A DNA stretch of 64,000 bases, taken from an uncultured Granulosicoccus sp. (GTDB taxonomy: Bacteria; Pseudomonadota; Gammaproteobacteria; Granulosicoccales; Granulosicoccaceae). The stretch's first letter is position 1; each line of letters starts with the position of its first letter. Below are positions 36,286 to 46,400 of the stretch, in pieces. Position numbers and translations under genes: made by a program. Location: the NCBI GenBank assembly GCA_947499955.1, contig CANMQI010000015.1, forward strand, positions 97,563 to 161,562, in the 5' to 3' direction. The notes beneath the pieces were generated by a model. It was not told the DNA's origin. It searched no databases and saw only the letters and a list, made by a program, of their open reading frames with translations.

Positions 36286-36876
36286 ATGAGCTCTGAAGGT
36301 ATCGAGGAAGATCAGTCACCCGGGAGCGATGAACTTGTCGGTCAATGGCTCGCAGATGTCGCTGCTGGGGACCGTCGCGCGCTGTCTCTACTTTATGATC
36401 GAGTGTCATCGCGTCTTTTTGGCCTTCAGCTGCGTATCCTTGATAACAGGGCACTTGCCGAGGAAGCGCTGCAGGAGACATTCATCAAAGTGTGGAACAA
36501 TTCCGGATCCTATAGCCCCGACAAAGGCACCCCGACGGCCTGGCTCAATACGCTTGCGCGTTTTCAGGCGATTGACATGCGCCGCCGAGAACTGGTGCGT
36601 CATGGTGGAGATTTTGGCAATCGTTCAACGCAGGACGTTGACCTGCTGAAAACTCAGTTGCCGTCGTTGCAGGACGGGCTGGCGGACTCCCAGCTGTTGT
36701 CACGCTGCCTGGAACGGCTCAAGCCGGATGTAAAGAGCTGTATTGTTGCCATCTATTGCGAGGGCTTCACGCAGGAGGAAATCAGCACCGCTCTGGGGCG
36801 CCCCTTGGGCACGGTCAAGAGCTGGGTGTTGCGTGGCCTGAAGAATCTCAGGGAGTGTTTCGTTGAACACGACTGA
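36286..36876 (+). CDS. ECF-type sigma-70 factor
   Basis: 196 residues from ATG 36286 with GGGGCG upstream. Sigma region 2 reads DRRALSLLYDRVSSRLFGL...AEEALQETFIKVW and region 4 reads GFTQEEISTALGRPLGTVKSWV. No region 3, as in ECF factors. It overlaps the anti-sigma gene by 14 bases, which ties their expression together. Its regulon is not visible in the window. Confidence 0.93.
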   Translation: MSSEGIEEDQSPGSDELVGQWLADVAAGDRRALSLLYDRVSSRLFGLQLRILDNRALAEEALQETFIKVWNNSGSYSPDKGTPTAWLNTLARFQAIDMRRRELVRHGGDFGNRSTQDVDLLKTQLPSLQDGLADSQLLSRCLERLKPDVKSCIVAIYCEGFTQEEISTALGRPLGTVKSWVLRGLKNLRECFVEHD

Positions 36877-37690
36877 TGACGACAAGGATTCGCTGGCAGC
36901 GCTGTACACACTGGGGGCACTCAGTGAAGCGGAGCGTCTGGAGGCCGACCAGCGCCACAAAACCGACCCACAGTGGCAACCCTTGCTTGCCTGGTGGCAG
37001 CAGAGGCTCGATCCGCTGACGCAACTGGTGCCGCCGGCGGCACCGCCTCCGAGCGTCTGGCAGAAAATCGAGGCACAACTGGGCGAACAGCTCTCCGGAC
37101 AACACGTACCGGACGTGGATGTGGGCGAACTACCGCCTCACAGGTCTCCGCCGGTGAGTCAGGAGCCGGGTCTGATTGAAGAGACCATCGAGCTGTGGCG
37201 TCAGCGTGCCCGGTATTGGCAGATGGCCACACTGGCGTCAGTTGTAGCCATCGCGAGTATCGCCGCTGTTCTGGTTTTCAAGCCGTTGCCGTTTCAGCTG
37301 CAGAGTCCGTCTGACTTGCCAGTAACCGTGGCAGTACTCCAGAACGAAGACAATGTGCCGCTGTGGGCGGTCAGCCTGCGCAAGACGGGGACTGACAGTG
37401 GCGAATACGGAGAGCTGCTGGTGACGGTTGTCGGAGAACCGCAGCTGGACAGCACGCAGAGTCATCAGATGTGGATGGTGCTCAAGGATAGGGATGAAGA
37501 CGTCCAGTCGGTCGGTTTACTGCCTGACGAAACCGGTGAAGTACGTCGTCTTGTATTGCCAAGACCGCTGTCTGACGCCAGTGAACTGGCGGTCAGTCTG
37601 GAGCCGAAAGGCGGTGTGCCAGGTCCGGAGCATGGGCCGGTGGTCACGCGAACCTTCGTGGTCACATCAAAGATCAGCAACGTGTTCTAG
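36863..37690 (+). CDS. RskA-type anti-sigma factor
   Basis: 275 residues, TTG start preceded by GGGAG. The N-terminal part (SLAALYTLGALSEAERLEAD) is the anti-sigma zinc-finger-like helix region of RskA proteins. A single membrane helix (YWQMATLASVVAIASIAAVLVF, about 115-138) separates it from a periplasmic RskA domain (SHQMWMVLKDRDEDVQSVG, then LAVSLEPKGGVPGPEHGPV). It would hold the sigma factor at the membrane until periplasmic stress triggers its cleavage or release. Confidence 0.92.
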   Translation: MNTTDDDKDSLAALYTLGALSEAERLEADQRHKTDPQWQPLLAWWQQRLDPLTQLVPPAAPPPSVWQKIEAQLGEQLSGQHVPDVDVGELPPHRSPPVSQEPGLIEETIELWRQRARYWQMATLASVVAIASIAAVLVFKPLPFQLQSPSDLPVTVAVLQNEDNVPLWAVSLRKTGTDSGEYGELLVTVVGEPQLDSTQSHQMWMVLKDRDEDVQSVGLLPDETGEVRRLVLPRPLSDASELAVSLEPKGGVPGPEHGPVVTRTFVVTSKISNVF

Positions 37691-37734
37691 AGCTTCTGAC
37701 CACTGGACCATCGTCGCTCGGCACAACGAGCCAC

Positions 37735-37772
37735 CTCATCAAGGGACAGATGCAATTGCTTCAGGCATTCTG
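37735..37772 (+). pseudogene. Short third copy of the solute-binding-protein segment
   Basis: 38 bases matching 31911-31948 at 32 positions (LIKGQMQLLQAF in frame, then stop). It shares GGA with the copy at 35905-35988 where the intact gene has GGG, so both relics probably derive from the same lost paralogue. It lies 44 bases after the anti-sigma stop. Confidence 0.5.
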
Positions 37773-37978
37773 ATCGGTTGCTCTCTTTGCCAGGGTTGCG
37801 ATGTTCCAATGTGCCACTGTCAGAATGCCGGCCCGTTGTCACCGTCATGACGACCTGCCTATCAGATACAGGTGCTCTTCAGAAGCTTTCTGGTGATGCC
37901 TCGCCGAGGATCGTCGAATGATTGCGTCGGGGTACACTGACAGCTCATGTGACACACTACTGAACCAGGAGCAATCCA

Positions 37979-39421
37979 GTGAGAAAAGCACAGCCGCTAC
38001 GGCTTGGCATCGTCGGTGGCCTGGGCGCACTGGCAGGCGCCGACCTGCTCTATCGAATCGTCCAGGAAACACCCATTCAGACAGAGGGCGATCACCGAGA
38101 GCTGGTTTTCGAACAGAAACCGATGCGTGAACCTGTTTCACCGATGGCTCGAGACTACAGCCCGACGCATCGCAAGCTCCATGTATTCGACACATTGTCA
38201 CGCATGGAAAGAGAAGGCTGTAGCGCTGCGCTGCTGCCCTGTTTCATCACGCATTGCTTTCTGTCGGAGCTGGAAGACGAGCTGAGTCTCACACTGATCA
38301 GCATGACAGACGCCATACGGCAAGAGATTGACAAGCTTGACCCCCGACATACAACGATCGGTGTTATCACAACACCTTATGTCCGAAAAAGCGAACTGTT
38401 TCAGTCGTTATTCGGTGAGGACCGGCGCGTTGTCTTCCCGTCGGATGCAATGGAATCCGCAGTCATGCATGCCATCTACGGAAAAGACGGTTTCAAGGCT
38501 GGCAATCGTGGGCCGGCGGTTCTGGAGCCCATCAATGCGGCGCTATCCTATCTGTCCGAACGGGGAGCCACAGTGTTCGTACCAGGTTTGACCGAGCTGC
38601 CTTTGCTGTTCGACCAACTCGGATTTCCTGCTTCAATGAAGGCCATCAATACCGCGACGGTCTATGCAAGACATGCGCTCGCTCTGACTGAGGTGGGCAA
38701 CAGGCGCAGGTTCAAGGTAGGTATTGTCGGCGGTGTCGGACCCGCTGCGACAGTCGACTTCATGTCCAAACTGGTCAAGGGCACGGACGCTGCTCGTGAT
38801 CAGGATCATATCAAGGTGCTCGTTGAACAGAATCCGCAGATTCCTGATCGCACCGAAAACCTGATAGGTGGTGGCACCGACCCCACGGTTGCGCTCTATT
38901 CGACCTGCAAGAAGCTCGAGCGAGGTGGCGCGGACATTCTTGCCATTCCCTGCAATACGGCACATGCCTATGTCGACCGCATTCAGCGTCATCTGGATGT
39001 GCCGATCATCAGCATTCTCTCTGCAACCACCGATGCCATCAGAGCGATGTCGCCGCGCGTTGGGACGGTTGGAATTCTGGCCACCAACGGCACCATCCAC
39101 AGTGATCTGTACCAGGAAGCACTGGGAGAGGCGAAGCTGAAATACCTGATTCCGGACAATGCCCACCAGGCACTGGTCATGGACTCCATCTATGGTCGTG
39201 AGGGGGTGAAAGCAGGTTTCACCCAGGGGCTCTGTCAGCAGCAGATTCTGCGGGCTTTCGCCTACCTGGTGGAAAATGGCGCAGAGGCGATCATCCTGGG
39301 ATGCACGGAAATTCCGCTGATTGTCTCTGGTACACGCGAAACCCTGGGTGCAGTCCCCATCGATCCAACGGATGTCCTGGCAAGGAAATGCGTGCAACTT
39401 GCCCGCGAATACGGAAAGTAG
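37979..39421 (+). CDS. Tandem Asp/Glu racemase-superfamily protein
   Basis: 480 residues, GTG start after CCAGGAG. Two racemase-like halves are fused (about 1-235 and 240-480), each starting LGIVGGLG or VGIVGGVG. The C-terminal half keeps both catalytic Cys (Cys325 in AIPCNTAHA, Cys442 in ILGCTEIPL). The N-terminal half keeps Cys88 (LLPCFITHC) but has Leu204 where the second Cys should be (VPGLTELPL), so it is probably inactive or one-sided. Usual family members are single-domain dimers of about 230 residues; here the two sites may have been joined in one chain. Confidence 0.88.
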   Translation: MRKAQPLRLGIVGGLGALAGADLLYRIVQETPIQTEGDHRELVFEQKPMREPVSPMARDYSPTHRKLHVFDTLSRMEREGCSAALLPCFITHCFLSELEDELSLTLISMTDAIRQEIDKLDPRHTTIGVITTPYVRKSELFQSLFGEDRRVVFPSDAMESAVMHAIYGKDGFKAGNRGPAVLEPINAALSYLSERGATVFVPGLTELPLLFDQLGFPASMKAINTATVYARHALALTEVGNRRRFKVGIVGGVGPAATVDFMSKLVKGTDAARDQDHIKVLVEQNPQIPDRTENLIGGGTDPTVALYSTCKKLERGGADILAIPCNTAHAYVDRIQRHLDVPIISILSATTDAIRAMSPRVGTVGILATNGTIHSDLYQEALGEAKLKYLIPDNAHQALVMDSIYGREGVKAGFTQGLCQQQILRAFAYLVENGAEAIILGCTEIPLIVSGTRETLGAVPIDPTDVLARKCVQLAREYGK

Positions 39422-39441
39422 CTGGTGGAATCAGGAGTCCT

Positions 39442-41280
39442 TCAGACTTTGTCAGGCGTCGATGTTTGGCGCTGATTACCGGCGCTCAACAGGAACACGA
39501 ATCCGCAGAGCGCTGCCAGGGTCGAAGCGCCCAGGATACCGACGGTCGCGGCTTCAACATCGAGGTTCGTCGTAAAGGCCTGCCCGGCAATGAATATCGA
39601 CATGGTGAATCCGATTCCAGCCAGACATCCTGCTCCCGCGAGTTGCTGCCACGAATACTCGGCAGGCTTTGTGGCAATGCCGAGCCAGACAACCAGCCCC
39701 GCTGCCAGCGCAATCCCCAAAGGCTTTCCCATTACAAGTCCCGCACCAATGGCAAGCATCAGCGGTCCGTGTCCCTCGAAAACTGCAGCGGAGAATGGAA
39801 CTCCGGCATTGGCCAGTGCAAACAGCGGCAGGATGAAGTAGCTCGATCTGGCTGCCGCTATGCGAAGCAGACGATCGGCTGGGGATTCCAGTCTGTCCTG
39901 AATGCTTTCAAGCACTCTCAGAGTCGGAAGAGAAGGTCCGTGTCGCAGGACTTCGCCTTCCCGTTCTGCCTCAGCGGCGATCAATGTCTTTGCCTGCGTC
40001 ATGAGAACATCGATGTTCACAGGTGGCCGGGTCGGGATGAACAGGGCGAGCAGAACACCTGCCAGAGTCGGATGCAATCCGCTGCCGAGAACGAATAGCC
40101 ACAAACAGAAGCCGGCAAGTACGTAGGGGGTCACGGTATAGACCCGCGCTCGATTGAGCGCATACAGAGCGATAACCGCTCCGCCGGACGCGACCATGTA
40201 GACCAGGCTGATCTGCTCGGAGTAGAACAGGGCGACGACGAGGATCGCACCGATATCATCGACAATGGCGGCGGCAGTGAGGAAAACGCGCAGTTCGATA
40301 GGCACACGCTCCCCCATCGCCACGATCAAGGCGATAGCGAACGCAGTATCGGTGGCCATGGTGATGCCCCATCCTCCGCTCCAGTCCCCGCGGGGAATCA
40401 GTAAGAGGTAGAGCACAACAGGCACAATCATCCCGCCCAGCGCTCCGGCGATCGGTAGTGCTGCCGCTTTCGGATCTGCAAGCTTGCCCACCGTGAATTC
40501 TCGCTTGATTTCAAGTCCGACGACTAGAAAGAATATAGTCAGCAGCCCGTCATTCACCAGATGGTGGAGCGACATATCAAAGGTGGCACCCGCGATGGTA
40601 ACGCCGACGTGCGTTGCCCAGAATGCCTGGACACTCGCATGCAGACCCACATTGCTCAGCACCAGTGCCATCAACACGGCGGCGAGAAGAAGGACACCGG
40701 AGGAAGGCCCCCAGGCGGCGAAGTCCAGTGCTGCTGAGCGGACACGGTAGCCGAGCGTGCCTTCCATCGCATCGATGAAGGCACTCTCGTCCCAGGGGCC
40801 ATCGTAGCGCTGGCCATTGATGAAGAAGGTGGGAGTGAGCATCGCGCCGCTGGCTTCTGCACTCGTCGTATCGGCCGCCACCTTGCGTGCCGCTCTCTCT
40901 CTGGAGGCCTCCGAGTATTCGTGGTTTTCCGACAGATGTGTCGCCGCCGCCTCGAGATCCTCCCCGGTCAGAGAATGCGACCGGGTCATCAGCTCCATAT
41001 GAGTCTTCCAGAAGCTCTCGTCATCCGGTGCGCTCTCCGCCAGTTCGGCCGCCTTGACGGACAGTTCATTGCCGCTCAGAGGAAGGTGGCGAAAGACGTA
41101 TCGCAGACGGTCGCCGAACCTGTCGCGTATCTCGGCGATACGGTCGTTTGCTGCGCGACAGTGTGGGCAGGCATAGCTGCCATATTCGACCAGGGTGATC
41201 GGCGCGGACTGGGGGCCGAGTACATGATCGACGGACGCATCGACCGGACGATCCAGATGACCTACCGAAGGGGTGCTCAT
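39442..41280 (-). CDS. nhaA: DsbA-like thioredoxin-NhaA Na+/H+ antiporter fusion
   Basis: 612 residues from ATG 41280. Residues about 15-180 are a thioredoxin-fold, DsbA-like domain with active site CPHC (Cys38, Cys41) and cis-Pro region LTPTFFING. Residues about 190-605 are NhaA: MATDTAFAIALI, AAAIVDDIGAILVV (the paired Asp of ion binding) and GIGFTMSIFIAG. No signal precedes the thioredoxin domain, so with normal NhaA topology it faces the cytoplasm. The gene is preceded on the same strand by the reductase-like gene at 41368-42990, 87 bases away. Exchange of Na+ for H+ may be coupled to thiol state. Confidence 0.9.
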   Translation of the reverse strand: MSTPSVGHLDRPVDASVDHVLGPQSAPITLVEYGSYACPHCRAANDRIAEIRDRFGDRLRYVFRHLPLSGNELSVKAAELAESAPDDESFWKTHMELMTRSHSLTGEDLEAAATHLSENHEYSEASRERAARKVAADTTSAEASGAMLTPTFFINGQRYDGPWDESAFIDAMEGTLGYRVRSAALDFAAWGPSSGVLLLAAVLMALVLSNVGLHASVQAFWATHVGVTIAGATFDMSLHHLVNDGLLTIFFLVVGLEIKREFTVGKLADPKAAALPIAGALGGMIVPVVLYLLLIPRGDWSGGWGITMATDTAFAIALIVAMGERVPIELRVFLTAAAIVDDIGAILVVALFYSEQISLVYMVASGGAVIALYALNRARVYTVTPYVLAGFCLWLFVLGSGLHPTLAGVLLALFIPTRPPVNIDVLMTQAKTLIAAEAEREGEVLRHGPSLPTLRVLESIQDRLESPADRLLRIAAARSSYFILPLFALANAGVPFSAAVFEGHGPLMLAIGAGLVMGKPLGIALAAGLVVWLGIATKPAEYSWQQLAGAGCLAGIGFTMSIFIAGQAFTTNLDVEAATVGILGASTLAALCGFVFLLSAGNQRQTSTPDKV

Positions 41281-41367
41281 GATCGTGATCCTGTGCCTGC
41301 TGGACGGCACCAGAGAATTGCCATGCGGAAGACTTGCGTGGCAACCAGCCGGCTTTCCGTCATTGCA

Positions 41368-42990
41368 TCAGACATCGTTGACGTGATTCCACACGGCGCT
41401 CATCACAACCGAGCCCTCGCCGACTGAAGAGGCCACACGCTTCACTGATCCGGCCCGCACATCTCCCACGGCGAAGATGCCGGGAGTGGATGTCTCGAAC
41501 TGCGATCGTCCACCGTTCTCCGCGCCCGTGAGCACGAAACCGTGATCATCGAGTGCGGCATGTCCCTCGAGCCAATCGGTGTTGGGGGCCGCGCCTACCA
41601 TGATGAAAAGCGCACGGCTGTCGATGTGTGTCTTGCTGTCCGCGAGCTTGTCACGCACGGTCACGCCGTCGAGGCGAGTATCTCCGTGAAGGCTTGCGAT
41701 TTCGGTATTGAAATGAACTGAAATACGCGGGTCGGCATCGAGCCTGGCAGACAGATAACTCGACATCGACGCAGCGAGGCTGCCGGATCGCACAAGCAGA
41801 TGAACATGACGTGCCGCGCGGCTGAGGAACATGGCGGCCTGGCCAGCCGAATTTCCACCGCCGACAACGACAGCATCGGTCGCACGACAAAAGCGCGACT
41901 CCATCTCGGTGGCGGCGTAATATATCCCGGCTCCTTCGAAATCGTCGAGCCGCTTCAGCGGCAGCTTTCGATACTGCACACCTGTCGCCACAATGACGCT
42001 CCTTGCGCAGATCTCGTGGCTGTTCGAGAGAGTGGCGCAGAACAGGCCCTCCCGCTGATCGAGTGCCTCGACCCGGACCGGCATCGCGAAGCGCGTGCCG
42101 AACTTCATCGCCTGCACCTCACCACGCCAGGTCAGATCGCCACCGGAGATTCCCGTCGGGAAGCCCATGTAATTCTCGATCCGACTGGACGTGCCGGCCT
42201 GGCCACCAATGGCCAGATCTTCCACCACGACCGCAGACAGCCCTTCAGCGCCAGCATAGACGCCCGCGGCGACACCGGCAGGGCCACCACCGACGATCAG
42301 CACGTCCAGCACCTCATCTTCACCCAGATTCAGTTCCAGACCCAGGGCGCGGGCAAGCTTCTGCGGTGTAGGGTCCTCGATAGGCTTGCCAGCAAAAATC
42401 ACAGCGGGTTGACATCCCTGCAGGTCGCAGCTTGCCCGCGCCACCTCAGCCTCCGCACTCTGGAGGTCAATCAACTGTGCGGCGATTCGGTTGCGTGATG
42501 CGAACTGCGCGATCTTCTGGATAGCCGGATCCACACCAGCACCGATCAGCTTGAGGACGGTCTGACTCCGCTCGACATTTCCCCGTCGTCGTGCAGCGAA
42601 CACCGTCAGCACGATATCGCTCATCTCCGGAACCTGGGACATCAGCTCCAGAAGTGACGCTATCTGCACGACGATGACCTGAGTCTCGGCACAGGCTCGC
42701 ATCTGGAACATGGAGACAGCACCGGAAAGCATACCGATCTCGCCTGTGAACTGCGACGGACCCATCGTGGCATCGATCATCCGTGCGCCCGTCGACGAAT
42801 TGACGACTTCGATCTCACCGCTCTCGATGTAAAGGAGTTCGGTCATCGGGTCGCCAGCCCGAATCACGATGTCGCCGTCGGCGTAAGTGCGCGGTACGCC
42901 GACCCTGCGCAGGGCCGAAACATGGTCGGTATGCAAAGCGGTGCGTTGCATCTGGGCTAGATCAGCCGCGAAACTTTCCATGTGGTGCAC
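41368..42990 (-). CDS. Cyclic-nucleotide-domain/thioredoxin reductase-like protein
   Basis: 540 residues (start at ATG 42990 or 42981). About 20-135 is a cyclic-nucleotide-binding domain (YADGDIVIRAGDPMTELLYIESGE). About 145-225 is thioredoxin-like. The rest is a TrxB-like FAD/NAD(P)H module (VLIVGGGPAGVAAGVYA, AVVVGGGNSAGQAAMFL, GIFAVGDVRAGSVKRV). The CxxC of thioredoxin reductase, expected before VVVGGGNSAG, is absent (YYAATEMESRFC). So it can carry flavin and NADPH but cannot reduce thioredoxin in the usual way. It is the first gene of a unit with the NhaA fusion. A perfect palindrome lies at 43031-43045. Confidence 0.88.
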   Translation of the reverse strand: MHHMESFAADLAQMQRTALHTDHVSALRRVGVPRTYADGDIVIRAGDPMTELLYIESGEIEVVNSSTGARMIDATMGPSQFTGEIGMLSGAVSMFQMRACAETQVIVVQIASLLELMSQVPEMSDIVLTVFAARRRGNVERSQTVLKLIGAGVDPAIQKIAQFASRNRIAAQLIDLQSAEAEVARASCDLQGCQPAVIFAGKPIEDPTPQKLARALGLELNLGEDEVLDVLIVGGGPAGVAAGVYAGAEGLSAVVVEDLAIGGQAGTSSRIENYMGFPTGISGGDLTWRGEVQAMKFGTRFAMPVRVEALDQREGLFCATLSNSHEICARSVIVATGVQYRKLPLKRLDDFEGAGIYYAATEMESRFCRATDAVVVGGGNSAGQAAMFLSRAARHVHLLVRSGSLAASMSSYLSARLDADPRISVHFNTEIASLHGDTRLDGVTVRDKLADSKTHIDSRALFIMVGAAPNTDWLEGHAALDDHGFVLTGAENGGRSQFETSTPGIFAVGDVRAGSVKRVASSVGEGSVVMSAVWNHVNDV

Positions 42991-43499
42991 CTGTACCTGA
43001 TTATCACGTGAGATCTGAGTCTACGCGGTTGTAATCTGAGATTACCCCTCGATTGCCGACATCAGAATTCGCCTTTTCGCCATAATCCAGCGCATCCGGT
43101 CAGGCCTGATTCGCACGGATCAGCGATGTCACGCGCCGGTATTGGCCTCTGACTCCTGTCATGAAGGTTCTCTACTGCGGTTCACGATAACATTACAAGT
43201 ATGTCTCTTCGATAACAGTACAGAGTGAGGTTGCGCCCCCACTGACACCGATAATACGTTGGTTTCCGGCCTTGTTTGGCCCGCTGATAGGCTGAGTCCG
43301 ATGAGGGCCGACGAGATGAATTGCGCGAGCTCCTGAAACACCCTGAAAGATGTGGAAGCATTGTGCCTCCTGACTGGCAACCGGCAGAATGCATATTTGC
43401 TTGAAAACAATTGCCTTTGATCAGCATCAATAACAATGACAGACAAGCTGTATATATTTTTTAATAAGGAGTCTAATCGACCAAATTAGAGGACGCAAA
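42991..43499. other. 509-base divergent intergenic region
   Basis: Separates the reductase/NhaA unit from the metalloprotease gene. Apart from the palindrome at 43031-43045 it has no recognised gene. The last 60 bases before the metalloprotease are AT-rich (TATATATTTTTTAATAAG) and probably carry its promoter. Confidence 0.5.
43031..43045. promoter_or_regulatory. Palindrome upstream of the reductase/NhaA genes
   Basis: GTAATC-TGA-GATTAC, a perfect six-base dyad with a three-base centre, 40 bases before the reductase start codon. The segment ATCTGAG occurs again just before it (43013-43019). It is a candidate site for a dimeric repressor or activator of the redox/antiport unit; the regulator is unknown. 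Confidence 0.5.
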
Positions 43500-46400
43500 A
43501 TGGACACTCTGCATCTCCTTCGAATTCACAAGATGAATATCAGTTCAGATTTAATTCATATTCGCGCTTTTCTTCTTTGTGTTTTCTTCTGGCTTCTTTC
43601 GCCGACCATCGGGCAAGCCCAAGAATGGGATATAAGCCTTATTCTTCATGAGGCTTACTCCATCAGTAACGCTGACGGTGGTGGAAGTGACGATGATATC
43701 TACATGAAAGTCGTTACTGGTAAAGGTGAAGTATGCAATTTCATCAGCAAGCGTGACGAGCATGAGCGTCACATCACACTCGATCCTCCGTGGATATGCC
43801 ATCTTGGAAAATTCAGTGGCACTGACCCTGTTGTCTCCATGCAGATGCAACTGTGGGACTATGACGATTTTTTCAATGGTGGTGACGATCATTTTGATAT
43901 AAGTCCGAACCTGGGAGCTCGGGACCTGATGATGTCATTCAAGCCTGCATCTCAGCTGCTGTCATTATCTGAAATACCGGGCTGGGAAGAAGAGAGATGT
44001 GCGCCTGGCAGGATAAGAATGACCGGCACAGAAGGTGAGGACCATGCTTGGGTTGTTTTTTCAGTGACTGCATCTGTCGTTGGAGCTCAGGGCGACTCCG
44101 ACAACGATGGGCTATATGATGCCTGGGAGTTATGTGGTGTGGACGGGGATGGTGATGGAAGAATGGATATTCCCCTGCAATCCTTGGGAGCCGATCCATA
44201 CAGAAGAGATGTTTTTGTCGAATTGGATTGGTTCATTGATGACGACAACGTTGGAATGACAGATCACTCACACGAACCTTGGCTTCCTTCCTTGCTCAAT
44301 GCCTGGAACGAATTTGATAATGCGCCAGTAACCAACCCATCACAGCCAGACGGTACGCTTAGTCGGAATGGAATCAATCTACACATTGATGTCGGTAATC
44401 TCTACGAAAACTATCAACTCGACACCACCAGTGATGGTGTTCCCGAATTCGATATCGGCCCTGCTGGTGATGTACACACGGACGCAGCGGGCAGAGTGCT
44501 GATCGGAAACCTGGGCGGAGGGAATCGTGTTTGTGCAGATCTCAGTACTGAACCTTGTACAACAGCAGCAGAGCTGGGCGAAGTCGTGAACATTTCCAGC
44601 GCGCAGGCATCCACCCTGAAGTCACGAAATTTCAGTCCAACTCGAGAACCGGTATTTCGGTATGCGCTGTTTGGTCATTTGAATCAAGGATGGGGCGCAG
44701 CGTCTGGCCTCACACCGACTGGGACAATTGATTTCTCGGTGACCTTGGGTGCGGCGCTCCCACATGCCGGTATACGGGGGCCATCAGGTTTGCCGGTCAG
44801 AGGCTTGATTAGAGAACACACAGGAACGTTCCTGCATGAACTCGGACACTCGCTCGGTTTCGGCCATGGTGGAAATGACTCGATCAATTTCAAGCCCAAC
44901 TACCAAAGCATCATGAGTTATACGTGGCAGATGAGAGGAGTCTTCATAGACACGAATGGTGATCTTGTTCCAGATCCTATACTTGGCGTTGACTACGATG
45001 GAGATGGAATCGACGATGGAAGTCGATTCATGTATTCCAACGATACTCTGCCACCACTTGACGAATCATGTTTGAATGAACCTGCGGGAATCAGTAATGA
45101 CATGATATTGACCCGACACTTCTGCCCACCTACTGGAGCTTTGCCGGTCGGAGCTTTTCCAGGCCTTGTGCAAGGCAACGGTCCTATCGATTGGAACTGT
45201 AATTCGAGTAATGTAGATTCTTGTGTATCGGTTAATATCAACGGTGACTGGGAGGATACCAATGCAAATTCACAACCGGATGGGGGTGAGAACCCGATAA
45301 TTACCACGATTACCGGTTACAACGATTATCGTCATTTGCGAGATACGCGGCTCAGGGGTATCACAATAGAAGAAGACGAGCGAATATGGGGTCAGGTCGA
45401 AAAATTGAATGTCCTGCCTGACTTGCAATCCTTGGTGAGTGCTTGTGAAAGTACACAGCGGATTACGTTTGACGAATGGCCACTTGGCACCGAAATCGAC
45501 AAGCAGTACAACGAGCAGCTCGGAATTCCGGTGCTGTTTTTGAGTGACACCCAGCGACGTCCTACGATTATTGGTCCTGCTGATCGGAATAGTGTTGCCA
45601 CTCAATCGCAGCCCTTATCCTTGTTGAATCGCCCGGCAAGCAGTGCCAATCAGATTCCGTTAGTCATACAGTTCACCAAGCCACAGCGGTACCTTGCACT
45701 GCATCTGGGGCGCGCAACACCCGGGGATCCAAATGATGATATGGCAGTGATGTCAGTCTTCAATATGACTGGAGATTTGATTGGAGAGGTTGAGCAGCCT
45801 ATACAGCGTGGTGGAATAGTGGGCTTCTTCGGAGTCAGGACGTATTTCCCGACTGAACTGATTTCCCGGGTAGAGCTTCGTTTTGAAGGTGGTGCGCAGA
45901 ACGAGCCGATCCATATTGATGACCTCGTGCTATGTGCCAGAGAAAAAGTGGTCGGCTCTGTTGTTCCGACTCCCCCTGCGTTCGGAGATATCGACGTTGA
46001 GGTAATTGTCAATGCCGTGCAGGTGCATCGGGAACCTCAAACCGAAGCAGCGTTCAGGTCACCGATCATGGGGCTTCCATTCATGGTTGATCAAACTACC
46101 GTAAAGACTGACTACTCACTGACTGGAAAAGAGAATTCTCAAATCATATTGTCGGCACCGCAAACCTTCAATCAATTACACTTCATTCATTGGGAAATGA
46201 ATGACAACGTTGTATTCGCCGACAATCAATTGGACGTTGAGCTGACGTTATTGCGAGACTCGACACTCACGGCAGTCTACGGCGAAAGGCCGCCGGCAAG
46301 AAAAGCCCAGGTAAATCTGGGCACTGTAGATGTTGAGGATGGGCTTGCAAATACTCAACGCGGGGAAGGGGGTGACGGCGAAAACCTGGCTACGGTGTGC

